A stretch of 43,557 nt of DNA, taken from Flavobacterium sp. (GTDB taxonomy: Bacteria > Bacteroidota > Bacteroidia > Flavobacteriales > Flavobacteriaceae). The notes beneath the pieces were generated by a model. It was given only the letters and a program-made list of their open reading frames with translations, searched no databases and was not told the origin of the DNA. The stretch is taken from the NCBI GenBank assembly GCA_008501705.1, contig QQUG01000015.1, positions 1 to 43,557 of the forward strand. The letters are read 5' to 3'. The position numbers and the translations under genes are program-made. Numbering within the stretch: position 1 is the stretch's first letter; each line of letters opens with the position of its first letter. Of this stretch, positions 1 through 8,787 are shown in pieces.

Positions 1-1
1 T

Positions 2-586
2 CCGTTTAAAACGAAAGTACACAGCATTCTTCACCTGCTTAACAGCACCATGTTCCTAAATATCCTCATCGTGGCTGTGTTGAGCATTCCTATGTTGTAT
101 ATAAAAAATGAATACGAGCATCTAAAAGGATACTTCTTTATCATGAGCTTTTTTGTGTTAAGTACCCTTATCTTTTTCTTTTGCTATTGGTTCACTTATA
201 AGATCATCTACGGAGGTGGCATAAAACAGTTCCTGAAATACACAGGGATGTTCTTTACTTTTTTCTCGATCGCTATGGGCTTTTCACTGCACAACAGCAT
301 TGCCGTACTTGAAGGCCACCTTGGGAAGAAAAGTGAATTTATCCGTACGCCCAAGTTCAATATCAATTCACTAAAGGACAGTTGGAAAGGTAATAAATAC
401 CTTAAAAGTAAACTTAGTCCCAACGTGATCTTAGAAGGTCTGCTCATGTTATATTTTGCCTTCGGAATGTATAGCGCTTTCGTTGTTGGGGATCAGGGGG
501 GAGATTTCGGGCTATTTCCTTTTCATTTAATGCTTTTTGTTGGTTTTGGTTTTGTATTTTTCAAGAGTATAACCAGCAAAGTGTAA
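2..586 (+). CDS. C-terminal part of a family 2 (cellulose-synthase-like) membrane glycosyltransferase
   Basis: The reading frame is open to the left edge of the window, so the listed ATG at 50 is internal and the gene starts upstream. The visible 194 residues hold about five membrane segments. Between them is a short cytoplasmic stretch containing KKSEFIRTPKFNI, which resembles the C-terminal region of flavobacterial family 2 glycosyltransferases of the cellulose-synthase-like type, where a conserved RTPKF segment follows a membrane helix. The catalytic GT-A domain with its DxD and QxxRW motifs would lie upstream and is not visible, so the substrate cannot be judged. The gene ends about 50 bases before the first LpxR-like gene on the same strand. 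The family call rests on the C-terminal pattern only. Confidence 0.6.
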   Translation, partial: PFKTKVHSILHLLNSTMFLNILIVAVLSIPMLYIKNEYEHLKGYFFIMSFFVLSTLIFFFCYWFTYKIIYGGGIKQFLKYTGMFFTFFSIAMGFSLHNSIAVLEGHLGKKSEFIRTPKFNINSLKDSWKGNKYLKSKLSPNVILEGLLMLYFAFGMYSAFVVGDQGGDFGLFPFHLMLFVGFGFVFFKSITSKV

Positions 587-636
587 AGATCAACCAACCT
601 TTTTACAATCTTAAACTCCTTTTTGGCGAAACCCGT

Positions 637-1560
637 GTGCTTACATGGATTTTTTTATTTGTTTTTTTTCTAAATCCCATTCAGGACGTAAACGCACAGG
701 ATACAGAACCGATAACAACCTGGCATCAGATAGGAATTAGACATGATAATGATTTCATCGTGTTAACAGATCGATATTATTCGTTTGGGCTTTATATAAA
801 CTACATACATAAATTAGCCGATGGGATCTTTCCAAATACTAGCGAGCAGATACATTTTAATCTGGGGGTACAGGCCTTCACCCCCGATGATACAAAAACC
901 AGGGACATTAGCCAGATGGACCGACCCTACGCGGGCTACCTTGGTCTGAACAACGGATGGTCTGTGGCTACCCCTAATAGTTTTTACGATCTGCAACTTG
1001 AATTAGGGATCGCAGGAAAATCGGCCGGAGCGGGAGCACTTCAACGCTGGTACCACAATGCGGTGGTGATATCAGACCCTCAAAGCTGGGTTGGGGAACT
1101 GTCTAATTCGTTTCACTTTAACTTTTACGCTCGATATGCACGGGAATGGCAACTCGCTCCCAATCCCTTCAGTGTTCATATAGCCCTGCAGCCCTGGGTA
1201 GCCTATGGCACCAAAGATCAATTTATACAAGCTGAGGTAGCGGCCTATTTCGGGCGTAGAAATTCACTCAATTCTAGTATTGCCTACGATCAACTGGGCA
1301 GTACCGAACGGGAGATCTTTTTTGCCTTAAGGTTTGGATATCGATTTGTAGGCTATAACGGACTTCTAGAAGGAAATTTATGGGGAGATGATTCGGTGTA
1401 TCTGGTCGAACCAAATGCGGTGGTTTTGCATCTGGGCTTCGATTTTAAACATCGCTATAAAAAGAATGACTATTCGGTGGGTTATCGTTTTAATTCGGAT
1501 GAAACAGAACATACACAAACCCATCAATACATTATTCTTTCCTATGCCCGCAGCTTTTAA
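637..1560 (+). CDS. LpxR-like outer-membrane protein (lipid A deacylase family, DUF2219), copy 1
   Basis: LpxR enzymes are outer-membrane beta-barrels that remove the 3'-acyloxyacyl chain of lipid A. This 307-residue protein has a hydrophobic signal peptide ending near NAQD. It shows the family's early motif RHDNDFIVLTDRYYSFG, with the Asn-Asp pair that is catalytic in Salmonella LpxR, then DRPYAGY and a later WYHN that may supply the active-site His. Alternating aromatic strands and a C-terminal Phe (SYARSF) fit a barrel. The start is GTG at 637 because no in-frame ATG precedes the signal peptide. It is followed 46 bases later by a paralogue. Activity on lipid A is inferred from the family. 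Confidence 0.78.
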   Translation: MLTWIFLFVFFLNPIQDVNAQDTEPITTWHQIGIRHDNDFIVLTDRYYSFGLYINYIHKLADGIFPNTSEQIHFNLGVQAFTPDDTKTRDISQMDRPYAGYLGLNNGWSVATPNSFYDLQLELGIAGKSAGAGALQRWYHNAVVISDPQSWVGELSNSFHFNFYARYAREWQLAPNPFSVHIALQPWVAYGTKDQFIQAEVAAYFGRRNSLNSSIAYDQLGSTEREIFFALRFGYRFVGYNGLLEGNLWGDDSVYLVEPNAVVLHLGFDFKHRYKKNDYSVGYRFNSDETEHTQTHQYIILSYARSF

Positions 1561-1606
1561 AATATAACTATGAAGTACAATTAATTTCTTTTCCTATTTT
1601 TGATAT

Positions 1607-2554
1607 ATGATCCGCCAACCAAAGGGACCTTTATTTATTTTCCTATTATTCTTTTTTTTCTTTTCTGAACTTCGGGCCCAGGACGTTTCAGAAACAAAAG
1701 TTGAAAATACTTTCTACAAACGGCAGATCGAGCTACATCACGATAACGACTTTTTACTCTTTACAGATTGGTTCTATACCACCGGATCGTTTATTAACTA
1801 TCGCACGCTTTTAAACGAACAGGAAGAGAACCGCGACCGAAGGCAATTAAGCATCGGGATCTTGCAAATTTTTTACACGCCTTCAAATATTACCGAAACC
1901 AATGTAAGATTGTTCGACAGGCCGTATGCCGGATTTAGTGCTATTACAACTTCCATTGCCCTAACTAACGAGAGGCGATTATTGGATTTTACGTTTCACA
2001 TGGGTGCTTCCGGTTCCATATCAGGGGCGGAGGGATTTCAGAGTTGGTTTCACTCCAGTAACGAATCTGAAGTGGCGAGCTGGATAGGACAAATAGAAGA
2101 CGCTGTTCATATTAATCTCTACGCCCGATATATACGAGACTGGGAGTTACTTAAGAGCAAATTTGGTGTTCACATGGCCTGGACACCCACAGTTGCCCTG
2201 GGTACCCGCGACATGTATATTGAGAATCAGGCTGCTTTCTATTTTGGAAAGCGTGCCGATCTACGCCACACCATGGCTTATCACCAGATTGGTAACATTA
2301 AACCGGAGTTTTTCTTTTCACTAAAGTTTGCCTACCGCTACGTAATTTACGATGCTTTGCTTGAAGGCTTTATCACAGGAGACAGCTCCATTTTTACCGT
2401 AGATCCGGTCGATCATTTCTTTACGTATGGTTTCGAAGGATTTTTTCGGAAAAAAAGAATGGAATACCGCGTAGGGTACAACTATGCCTCACCCAGGGTA
2501 GGTACTACCTTGTTGCATACCTGGATCACTTTATCCATTGCCAGAAATTTCTAG
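1607..2554 (+). CDS. LpxR-like outer-membrane protein (lipid A deacylase family, DUF2219), copy 2
   Basis: This is a second, diverged member of the same family (315 residues). It has a signal peptide ending near LRAQD, the motif HHDNDFLLFTDWFYTTGSF, then FDRPYAG, and WFHSS as the likely His region. The protein ends ITLSIARNF, again with the terminal Phe of outer-membrane barrels. The spacing between motifs parallels copy 1, so a tandem duplication followed by divergence is likely. A TATTTTTG box (1595-1602) lies so close to the ATG that any transcript from it would have almost no leader. The gene converges with the M28 peptidase gene and overlaps its stop by four bases. Confidence 0.78.
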   Translation: MIRQPKGPLFIFLLFFFFFSELRAQDVSETKVENTFYKRQIELHHDNDFLLFTDWFYTTGSFINYRTLLNEQEENRDRRQLSIGILQIFYTPSNITETNVRLFDRPYAGFSAITTSIALTNERRLLDFTFHMGASGSISGAEGFQSWFHSSNESEVASWIGQIEDAVHINLYARYIRDWELLKSKFGVHMAWTPTVALGTRDMYIENQAAFYFGKRADLRHTMAYHQIGNIKPEFFFSLKFAYRYVIYDALLEGFITGDSSIFTVDPVDHFFTYGFEGFFRKKRMEYRVGYNYASPRVGTTLLHTWITLSIARNF

Positions 2555-3777
2555 AAGGTCACGTTAATTTCCATGAGCTTCCCATCGCGCTCTACAGTAA
2601 CCACTGCAGTTTGTCCGGGCTCGAATTTGGATAGGGATTTCATGTAGCTCATCATGTCGGTTACGTCGTACTCGCCCATTTTCTTGACGATATCCCCCTT
2701 CTGAATACCCGCCTTAATAGCCGGCCGATCCTCACTTACCCCGTCTATTCGCATACCTTCCCCGGTATACAGATAATCCGGAACAACGCCAAGGGTTACT
2801 TTAAAACTAGGAACATCTTCGCTTTCATTTTTTGTCTTTCTAAAAACCAGTCTTTCGTTATCATCCAGATCGGTGATAATATTAAAGATATAATTAGCAA
2901 TGGTTTCCATCCCGGCATAATTTAACTTATCGGCATCATCTGTAGGCTTGTGATAGTCGGCGTGTTGCCCGGTAAAGAAATGTAATACCGGAATATCCAT
3001 AATATAGAAGGAAGTATGGTCACTGGGGCCAATTCCACTCTCGTGTTCGGCAATATTAAGCCCTGCCTCGTTATTGGCAAATAGCGTTTGTTTCCATACC
3101 GGTGAGGTACCAACTCCATGGACCGCGAGCGTGTTTTCTTTATTAAGCCTACCCACCATATCCATATTGATCATATAGGTTACCTGTGCCAGATCTACCG
3201 TTGGGTTTTTTACAAAATAATTGGACCCGAGCAAGCCCATTTCCTCGCCAGAAAATGCGATGAACAGATAGTTGTTATTGGTATTTTTATTAAGAAGATC
3301 TTTTGCCAGTTTCAGCATAACTGCCACCCCGCTCGCATTATCGTCTGCTCCATTATGAATGGCCTCTCCTTCACGATACAGGCTACCCTGTCCACCCATA
3401 CCAAGGTGGTCGTAATGCGCACCTATAACAACGGTAGTTTCTGCCTTATTATCTATATACCCCACTACATTCCTGCCCGTTAGTGTTCCGGAATCGGCAC
3501 CCTCAACAACTTCGGCCTGCTCATGTGGGTTTAAGGTGGGTTTGAAGGTAAACTCCTGTATATATCCATCGGTTCCTTTAGGTTCTACGCCAAGGTGTTT
3601 AAATCGGTCTGCAAGGTATGAGGCAGCCAGCATTTCGTAAGAGGTTCCCGTTTCTCTGCCCATTAGACTATCGGCAGCCAGGTAGGCTACATCTTCCTGC
3701 ATGCTAACCATTTGTTTTGCATCTTGCTTACAGGAAATTGCAATAAGCATAAGAAATAGAATGAGAATTGAGCGCAT
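2551..3777 (-). CDS. Lipoprotein M28-family zinc metallopeptidase with C-terminal PDZ domain
   Basis: M28 peptidases are di-zinc aminopeptidases or carboxypeptidases. The start is taken at the internal Met (3777), giving MRSILILFLMLIAISC, a lipoprotein signal with the lipid-anchored Cys at residue 16. The track start adds six residues with no signal character. Metal and catalytic residues follow the family order: HYDHLG (H121), GADDNASG (about D146), SGEEMG (E178/E179), NMDMVG (D206) and SDHTSF (H254). Residues 325-408 form a PDZ-like domain (PAIKAGIQKGDIV). The layout matches periplasmic M28-PDZ proteins common in Bacteroidota. The gene is divergent from the PD40 lipoprotein gene across a palindromic promoter region. 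Its peptide substrate is unknown. Confidence 0.9.
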   Translation of the reverse strand: MRSILILFLMLIAISCKQDAKQMVSMQEDVAYLAADSLMGRETGTSYEMLAASYLADRFKHLGVEPKGTDGYIQEFTFKPTLNPHEQAEVVEGADSGTLTGRNVVGYIDNKAETTVVIGAHYDHLGMGGQGSLYREGEAIHNGADDNASGVAVMLKLAKDLLNKNTNNNYLFIAFSGEEMGLLGSNYFVKNPTVDLAQVTYMINMDMVGRLNKENTLAVHGVGTSPVWKQTLFANNEAGLNIAEHESGIGPSDHTSFYIMDIPVLHFFTGQHADYHKPTDDADKLNYAGMETIANYIFNIITDLDDNERLVFRKTKNESEDVPSFKVTLGVVPDYLYTGEGMRIDGVSEDRPAIKAGIQKGDIVKKMGEYDVTDMMSYMKSLSKFEPGQTAVVTVERDGKLMEINVTF

Positions 3778-3781
3778 ATCG

Positions 3782-3799
3782 TTATTTTTGTGCAAAAAT
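3782..3799. promoter_or_regulatory. Palindrome carrying back-to-back -7 boxes of two divergent genes
   Basis: The sequence reads TTATTTTTG TG CAAAAATAA, a perfect 9-base inverted repeat with a two-base centre. Each arm contains TATTTTTG, which fits the Bacteroidota -7 consensus TAnnTTTG. One faces the PD40 gene (ATG 3809) and the other faces the M28 gene (ATG 3777). No good TTTG -33 box is seen 19 bases upstream in either direction, so the promoter call is tentative. The symmetry could also be an operator. Confidence 0.35.
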
Positions 3800-3808
3800 A
3801 ATCGAAAA

Positions 3809-4918
3809 ATGAAATACCTATTGCCACTTTTGTTACTTTCTGCACTTATTTCTTGTAAAAACAGTTCAGAAAAAGAAAAAATAGATGAAACTATTTCAGA
3901 AGAAATAAAGACTACAGCCAGCGATAGCCTTATTTATCCCGAAGAAACGCATTTTAAATCTTTACGCCAGATCACCTTTGGAGGGGATAATGCCGAAGCT
4001 TATTGGAGCTTCGACGATAAGCAAATGGTATTTCAATCTAATAATCCCAATTGGGGGCTGGAATGCGACCAGATGTTCCTTATGGATGTTTCAGAATCCT
4101 TTAAGGACAACAAACCACCCATGATCAGTACAGGGATGGGACGAACCACCTGCGCCTATTTCCTGCCGGATAACAAGCATATAGTCTATGCGTCCACCCA
4201 TCTGGTGGATGAGAATTGCCCGGAAGTGCCACTACGCAAGAATGGCAGATATGTGTGGCCTGTTTACGATTCGTTCGATATTTTTGTAGCAGACCTGGAA
4301 GGTAATATCACCGCACAACTTACCAACGAGCCTGGGTACGACGCAGAAGCTACGGTTTCACCAAAAGGCGATAAGATCGTGTTTACCTCCATGCGTTCCG
4401 GCGACCTGGAATTATACACCATGAATATCGATGGAACCGATGTCAAGCAAATTACAGACGAACTGGGATACGATGGAGGCGCTTTCTTCTCCCCGGACGG
4501 AACCAAATTGATCTTCAGATCTTCCAGACCTAAAACCGAAGAAGAGATAAAAGAATATAAAGACCTGCTTGCGGAGGGACTGGTACAGCCCACCGAAATG
4601 GAGCTCTTTATTTGCAATGCTGATGGTAGCGACCTAAGACAGCTTACTAATCTGGGGAATGCAAACTGGAGTCCGTTCTTTCATCCCAGTGGAGAAAAGA
4701 TCTTATTTTCAAGTAATTTTGAAGCCGAAAAGGGTTTTCCGTTCAACCTATATCTCATAGACCTGGATGGAAAGAACCTCCAACGGGTAACTCACGGCGA
4801 GACCTTCGATGCCTTTCCTGTATTTTCCAATGATGGTAAATATCTGGCTTTTTCCTCCAACAGGAATAACGGAGGCACCCGTGACACCAACCTGTTCATT
4901 GCCGAATGGCAGGACTAA
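3809..4918 (+). CDS. Lipoprotein with TolB-like PD40 beta-propeller repeats
   Basis: The start at 3809 gives MKYLLPLLLLSALISCK, a clear lipoprotein signal. The longer track ORF begins inside the divergent M28 gene and lacks signal character. The mature protein (369 residues in all) carries repeated PD40-type blades, for example ATVSPKGDKIVFTSMRSGD, FFSPDGTKLIFRSSRP, FHPSGEKILFSSN and FSNDGKYLAFSSNR, each with the D/N-G-T/K then I-F-S-S pattern. Such propellers usually bind partners or peptides. Some are TolB-related and others are linked to peptidases. It shares a control region with the secreted M28 peptidase and is followed three bases later by a membrane glycosyltransferase. The specific function is unknown. 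Confidence 0.8.
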   Translation: MKYLLPLLLLSALISCKNSSEKEKIDETISEEIKTTASDSLIYPEETHFKSLRQITFGGDNAEAYWSFDDKQMVFQSNNPNWGLECDQMFLMDVSESFKDNKPPMISTGMGRTTCAYFLPDNKHIVYASTHLVDENCPEVPLRKNGRYVWPVYDSFDIFVADLEGNITAQLTNEPGYDAEATVSPKGDKIVFTSMRSGDLELYTMNIDGTDVKQITDELGYDGGAFFSPDGTKLIFRSSRPKTEEEIKEYKDLLAEGLVQPTEMELFICNADGSDLRQLTNLGNANWSPFFHPSGEKILFSSNFEAEKGFPFNLYLIDLDGKNLQRVTHGETFDAFPVFSNDGKYLAFSSNRNNGGTRDTNLFIAEWQD

Positions 4919-4921
4919 AAC

Positions 4922-6295
4922 ATGTTCTCGTTTATAAAGAATTATCGAATTCCCCTGATCATTGCGCTGCTTTGCGCAATTCTCTATGGTAGTTTCGCTT
5001 ACGATCTGCTGCGAAGTGATTTTATAAAACTTATTTCGCTTTATATAGCTCTTTTTATCCTCACGTATAACCTGATACGGATGTACGGGTGGAATTTCTG
5101 GTTGCTGGCGGGAATTGGTATTGTTTTCCGACTCCTGTTTCTCCCGGCAATCCCTAATCTTTCGCAGGATTTCTATCGTTTTCTTTGGGACGGACAATTA
5201 ATCGGTCAGGCCGTGAATCCCTACTTATTCACTCCGGAGATGTATATGACCGATCCGGCTAACTTCCCCGGTGTTGAGATAGCCAGGGCGAACGAGCTCT
5301 ACGCAGGCATGGGCCAACTCAATGGGAGTCATTTTAGTAACTACCCACCAGTAAATCAGCTGTTTTTTGCGATTGCAGGATATTTTACTGAAAAGAGTAT
5401 CGTGGCTTCGGTAATTGTATTGCGGACAATCCTTATCCTGGCAGATATCGGGATCTTGTATTTCGGAAAGAAATTGCTGGAACACTTCAATTTGCCCGCA
5501 CATAGAATATTTTGGTTTTTTCTGAATCCGTTTATCATCATTGAACTTAGTGGTAACCTTCACTTTGAAGGAGTTATGCTATTTTTACTCATTTGGTCTT
5601 TGTATCTCTTAGTTAGGAAAAAATGGCTGTTTTCTGCTGTTTTACTCGGGTTATCAATTTCGGTGAAACTAATACCTCTGATTTTTCTTCCCCTTTTCTA
5701 TCACTATTTTGTTGACAAGGGTTTGTTCAGCAAAGGGTTTTGGAAATTAAAAAAGTTCTTCTGGACGGTTTTAGCCACTGTGATTGTTAGTTTCCTTCCT
5801 TTTTTTTCTTCCGAATTTGCCAAAAACTTCCTGAAGACGATATCCCTGTGGTTTCAGGATTTCGAATTCAACGCTAGCGTGTTCTATGTGATTAGATGGA
5901 TCGGCTTTCAGGTGAACGGTTGGGACCCTATACAGACGGTAGGCAAGATCCTACCCCTTGTAGTGATCGCTTTTGTGCTTAGTATAAGTTTCTTCAGAAA
6001 AAATAAAACCGGCCAACAACTCATAACCGGGATGTTATTTGCGATCTCCTTTTATTTCCTGCTTTCAACTACCATACATCCCTGGTATGTGGCAACGCCT
6101 TTATTGCTATGTCTGTTCACCAAATACAAATTTCCCATCCTGTGGAGTGGCCTGGTATTTTTAAGTTATTCGGCCTACGGAGCAGATGGATATTCGGAGA
6201 ATTTGTGGCTGGTAGCGGCAGAATACATCCTGTTGACTGGATTTGCGATTTGGGAGATCACCAAATCGCGTCAAACCCGTCTCTCGGCTAATTAA
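4922..6295 (+). CDS. Polytopic GT-C-type membrane glycosyltransferase (mannosyltransferase-like, GT87/DUF2029-like)
   Basis: This 457-residue protein has about ten or more predicted membrane helices. An early loop reads SQDFYRFLWDGQL and is followed by NPYLFTPE, the pattern of GT-C enzymes that use lipid-linked sugars (an acidic residue near the first large outer loop, then the WDG..NPY region). A second outer-loop motif, SNYPPVNQLFF, is typical of the DUF2029/GT87-like group often annotated as mannosyltransferase. These enzymes transfer polyprenyl-phosphate sugars to lipids or proteins on the periplasmic face. The start overlaps the end of the PD40 gene region closely, suggesting co-transcription. 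The last four bases overlap the convergent VOC gene. Donor and acceptor cannot be read from sequence. Confidence 0.72.
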   Translation: MFSFIKNYRIPLIIALLCAILYGSFAYDLLRSDFIKLISLYIALFILTYNLIRMYGWNFWLLAGIGIVFRLLFLPAIPNLSQDFYRFLWDGQLIGQAVNPYLFTPEMYMTDPANFPGVEIARANELYAGMGQLNGSHFSNYPPVNQLFFAIAGYFTEKSIVASVIVLRTILILADIGILYFGKKLLEHFNLPAHRIFWFFLNPFIIIELSGNLHFEGVMLFLLIWSLYLLVRKKWLFSAVLLGLSISVKLIPLIFLPLFYHYFVDKGLFSKGFWKLKKFFWTVLATVIVSFLPFFSSEFAKNFLKTISLWFQDFEFNASVFYVIRWIGFQVNGWDPIQTVGKILPLVVIAFVLSISFFRKNKTGQQLITGMLFAISFYFLLSTTIHPWYVATPLLLCLFTKYKFPILWSGLVFLSYSAYGADGYSENLWLVAAEYILLTGFAIWEITKSRQTRLSAN

Positions 6296-6705
6296 GATTT
6301 AAATACCTCTGTCTGTTCTTTAAAACACTTGAATTCTATTATGTATCCATTGGGATCCTGCACAAAGAACGATTTATGCTCTCCAGTCTTTCCTTCCAGG
6401 AACATAGTTTCGGGGATGTGAAAATTGCCTTCCTTTTTAATCCTGGCGTGCATTTTCTTCCAGAGATCGGCAGTTAGGATCACACCATAATGAAATGAAG
6501 GCAGTACGGTATGCCCAAAGCTGTATTTCGGATAATCGAATTTATACTTTCCAACTTTTGCAAACGTAATCTGATTTCCGAAGAGATCTACATCTATCCA
6601 GTTTTGAGCACTTCTTCCAATCTCGGCGCCGAGTATGGCTTTATAGAACTTTCTAGTCGCATCTATGTGCAAACAAGGAAGTGAAAGGTGAAAATGTTGT
6701 TGCAT
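6292..6705 (-). CDS. VOC-superfamily protein (glyoxalase/dioxygenase fold)
   Basis: The 137-residue protein has the paired beta-alpha-beta-beta-beta architecture of the vicinal oxygen chelate superfamily. It begins HFHLSLPCLHIDATRKFYKAILG and ends with FFVQDPNGYIIEFKCF. Likely metal ligands are an N-terminal His (H4 or H6), the His in FHYGV and the Glu in IIEFK. A single protein of this size makes two modules, as in glyoxalase I-like and fosfomycin-resistance-like proteins, but nothing here fixes the substrate. It is convergent with the GT-C gene with a four-base overlap, and lies 33 bases after the end of the polyamine-operon RMD1 gene on the same strand, so read-through from that operon is possible. 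Confidence 0.75.
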   Translation of the reverse strand: MQQHFHLSLPCLHIDATRKFYKAILGAEIGRSAQNWIDVDLFGNQITFAKVGKYKFDYPKYSFGHTVLPSFHYGVILTADLWKKMHARIKKEGNFHIPETMFLEGKTGEHKSFFVQDPNGYIIEFKCFKEQTEVFKS

Positions 6706-6738
6706 AATAAAACGATATTAAGTCTGAACTTGTTGAAA

Positions 6739-7515
6739 TTAAAATATTTTACCCACGAACAGGTCAATGATCTCAACAAAAATGAGAATAATAATGATCC
6801 ATTCCAGGGTGCTGCTTTCTTTATGATCCCATATATCTTTAAATAACTGCAAATTCTCTTTAATTATATCTATACGGTCCTGCAAATAGCGATAGCGATT
6901 TTTCAGGTCGAAGGTGTGTTTAAGTTTATTATCCAGAATTGCAAGCTTTTCATCCTCCCAGGTACTTTCGGGGGCGTCGAAGATGTAAAGGTTCTCATAT
7001 ATGCCGTTCTTCAACCTAAGGTTTTTACCAATTAATCGCTTTAGTTTGGTTTTAGAGATATTCAAGGTCCCTTTTCTTTCCAAATAGGAAGTGTGAATAC
7101 TGGCTTCTTCCAATAAAGCCCCGGTTACCTCAGCATAACGGTCTAATGCCACACTTTGTGAGGTGTGCAGCATGACGAGCCGGATCATCTCCTGGTCCAG
7201 ATACGGGAGGGTTACACTATTAAATGAGACATCGAATCCTTCCTTCTTTACGAACACCAGAAAATCTTCAGACAGGGAACTGCGCACTTCTCCATGGGAA
7301 AAAGGCTTAATACGCTCTATGTATTTGAGAGTGGATCCGTTATTCACATTGAAAAAACAGACGATCCCAAACTGAAAGATATAGAGATATTGTTTTTCGT
7401 CCAGTTTATAGAATAATTCGTCACTATCATTAAAAATGAGTTCGTACTTTAAACTATCCTTTGCAGCCCGGATATTGATATGGCGGGCGATCTGAATTGA
7501 TCTAACAGTATACAT
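6739..7515 (-). CDS. RMD1/YagE-family (DUF155) protein with C-terminal membrane anchor
   Basis: The 258-residue sequence matches the DUF155 family (yeast Rmd1, human RMND1, bacterial relatives). It has an N-terminal alpha/beta part, then the helical core containing LDRYAEVTGALLEEA, a region of long helices (KHTFDLKNRYRYLQDRI) and a single C-terminal transmembrane segment (LEWIIIILIFVEIIDLFVG). The last step of polyamine synthesis is not this family's role, and its bacterial function is unknown. Its ATG overlaps the stop of the upstream acidic-protein gene as TGATG, which suggests translational coupling. It is therefore the last gene of the arginine decarboxylase-agmatinase-DHS-like operon. 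The family call is secure and the role is open. Confidence 0.8.
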   Translation of the reverse strand: MYTVRSIQIARHINIRAAKDSLKYELIFNDSDELFYKLDEKQYLYIFQFGIVCFFNVNNGSTLKYIERIKPFSHGEVRSSLSEDFLVFVKKEGFDVSFNSVTLPYLDQEMIRLVMLHTSQSVALDRYAEVTGALLEEASIHTSYLERKGTLNISKTKLKRLIGKNLRLKNGIYENLYIFDAPESTWEDEKLAILDNKLKHTFDLKNRYRYLQDRIDIIKENLQLFKDIWDHKESSTLEWIIIILIFVEIIDLFVGKIF

Positions 7516-7805
7516 CAGTCGTCAAATTCATCTGCGGTCTCCTCGAAAACCTCCCCTTCCTCATCGTCCTCGTAATCGTCGTTCTGATCCTCTTCGTAAT
7601 CTTCCATGGCGACCACCAGACGTTTACTCACCTTTACCAGGTAAATGGTATCTTCTGTCCTAACCTCAACGCATTCCACAACTTCGTTCTGTGCATTTCG
7701 GAAAACAATAATGTCTTTTGGGTCGTAACCTGAAGGGTATTTCTCCACCAGTAGATCCAGGATGGCGTCTGTAAGTTTCGAATAATCAACTATAATTCTT
7801 TTCAT
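7515..7805 (-). CDS. Small protein with a strongly acidic C-terminal tail, inside the polyamine operon
   Basis: I do not assign this 96-residue protein to a named family. Residues 1-70 look folded (MKRIIVDYSKLTDAILDLLVEKYPSG, then IIVFRNAQNEVVECVEVRTEDTIYLVKVS). The last 26 or so residues are almost entirely Asp and Glu (EEDQNDDYEDDEEGE). It starts four bases after the DHS-like gene ends and its stop overlaps the ATG of the RMD1-family gene. Placement argues for co-expression with polyamine enzymes. An electrostatic link between the acidic tail and polyamines is an appealing guess with no direct evidence. Confidence 0.75.
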   Translation of the reverse strand: MKRIIVDYSKLTDAILDLLVEKYPSGYDPKDIIVFRNAQNEVVECVEVRTEDTIYLVKVSKRLVVAMEDYEEDQNDDYEDDEEGEVFEETADEFDD

Positions 7806-7809
7806 TTCA

Positions 7810-8787
7810 TTACATATTTAATAGGTATGCAAATATTAGCGGGGCAACGATAGTTGCATCACTTTCGATAATAAATTTAGGTGTATCAATGCCCAGTTTC
7901 CCCCAGGTGATCTTTTCATTGGGTACCGCTCCCGAATAACTTCCGTAGCTGGTTGTCGAATCGGATATCTGGCAGAAATAACTCCAGAATGGGGTATCTG
8001 TTCGTTCCAGATCCTGATACAACATGGGTACCACGCAGATAGGAAAATCGCCGGCAATACCTCCGCCGATCTGGAAAAATCCTATACCATTTTCAGAATT
8101 ATCTGTATACCAATTGGCCAGGAAGGTCATATACTCTATCCCCGATCTCATAGTGCTTGCCTTCAATTCTCCCTTGATCACATAACTCGCAAAGATGTTT
8201 CCCATGGTGCTGTCTTCCCAGCCGGGTACAACCATTGGTAGATTTTTCTCTGCAGCAGCGTACATCCATGAATCTTTTAGATCGATCTCGTAATATTCTT
8301 CAAGTACACCACTTAAAAGCATTTTGTACATGAATTCGTGAGGGAAATATCGTTCCCCTTTGGCTTCGGCCTCCTTCCATATTTTTACTATATGTTGCTG
8401 AAGCCTTCTAAAGGCCTCCTCTTCCGGGATACAGGTGTCTGTAACCCGGTTGAGTCCTTTCTCCAGGAGATCCCACTCCTGTTGTGGGGTGAGATCTCTA
8501 TATTCCGGGATGCGCTTATAGTGAGAATGGGCTACCAGATTCATAATGTCTTCTTCAAGGTTCGCTCCTGTACAGGAAATGATCTGTACTTTATCCTGAC
8601 GGATTATCTCGGCAAAGATCTTACCCAGTTCTGCTGTACTCATGGCTCCTGCCAGGGAAACCAACATTTTCGATCCTTTCGAAAGTTGTGTCTCATACCC
8701 TTTGGCCGCATCAACTACAGCCGCAGCGTTAAAATGGAGATAATAATGCTCCATAAATTGAGAAATACTCCCTTTTGAATTAGTCAT
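7810..8787 (-). CDS. Deoxyhypusine-synthase-family enzyme of the bacterial type (possible homospermidine synthase)
   Basis: The 325-residue protein follows the DHS fold through its length: SLAGAMSTAELG, ISCTGANLEEDI, VVPGWEDSTMGNIF, IGGGIAGDFPI and the C-terminal NEKITWGKLGIDTPKFIIESDATIVAPL. The catalytic lysine of eukaryotic DHS (in WGK, here K297) and the Glu six residues before it (E291) are both kept. The His of the GGGVVKHH segment, used in protein-substrate chemistry, is not. DHS enzymes move an aminobutyl group from spermidine by NAD. Bacteria lack eIF5A, so a small amine acceptor such as putrescine (giving homospermidine) is a reasonable inference. The gene overlaps the agmatinase gene by eight bases. 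Confidence 0.85.
   Translation of the reverse strand: MTNSKGSISQFMEHYYLHFNAAAVVDAAKGYETQLSKGSKMLVSLAGAMSTAELGKIFAEIIRQDKVQIISCTGANLEEDIMNLVAHSHYKRIPEYRDLTPQQEWDLLEKGLNRVTDTCIPEEEAFRRLQQHIVKIWKEAEAKGERYFPHEFMYKMLLSGVLEEYYEIDLKDSWMYAAAEKNLPMVVPGWEDSTMGNIFASYVIKGELKASTMRSGIEYMTFLANWYTDNSENGIGFFQIGGGIAGDFPICVVPMLYQDLERTDTPFWSYFCQISDSTTSYGSYSGAVPNEKITWGKLGIDTPKFIIESDATIVAPLIFAYLLNM

Noticed and set aside
3118-3483. 121-residue plus-strand ORF inside the M28 gene
   Set aside because: It is an antisense shadow of a gene with intact metal-binding motifs.
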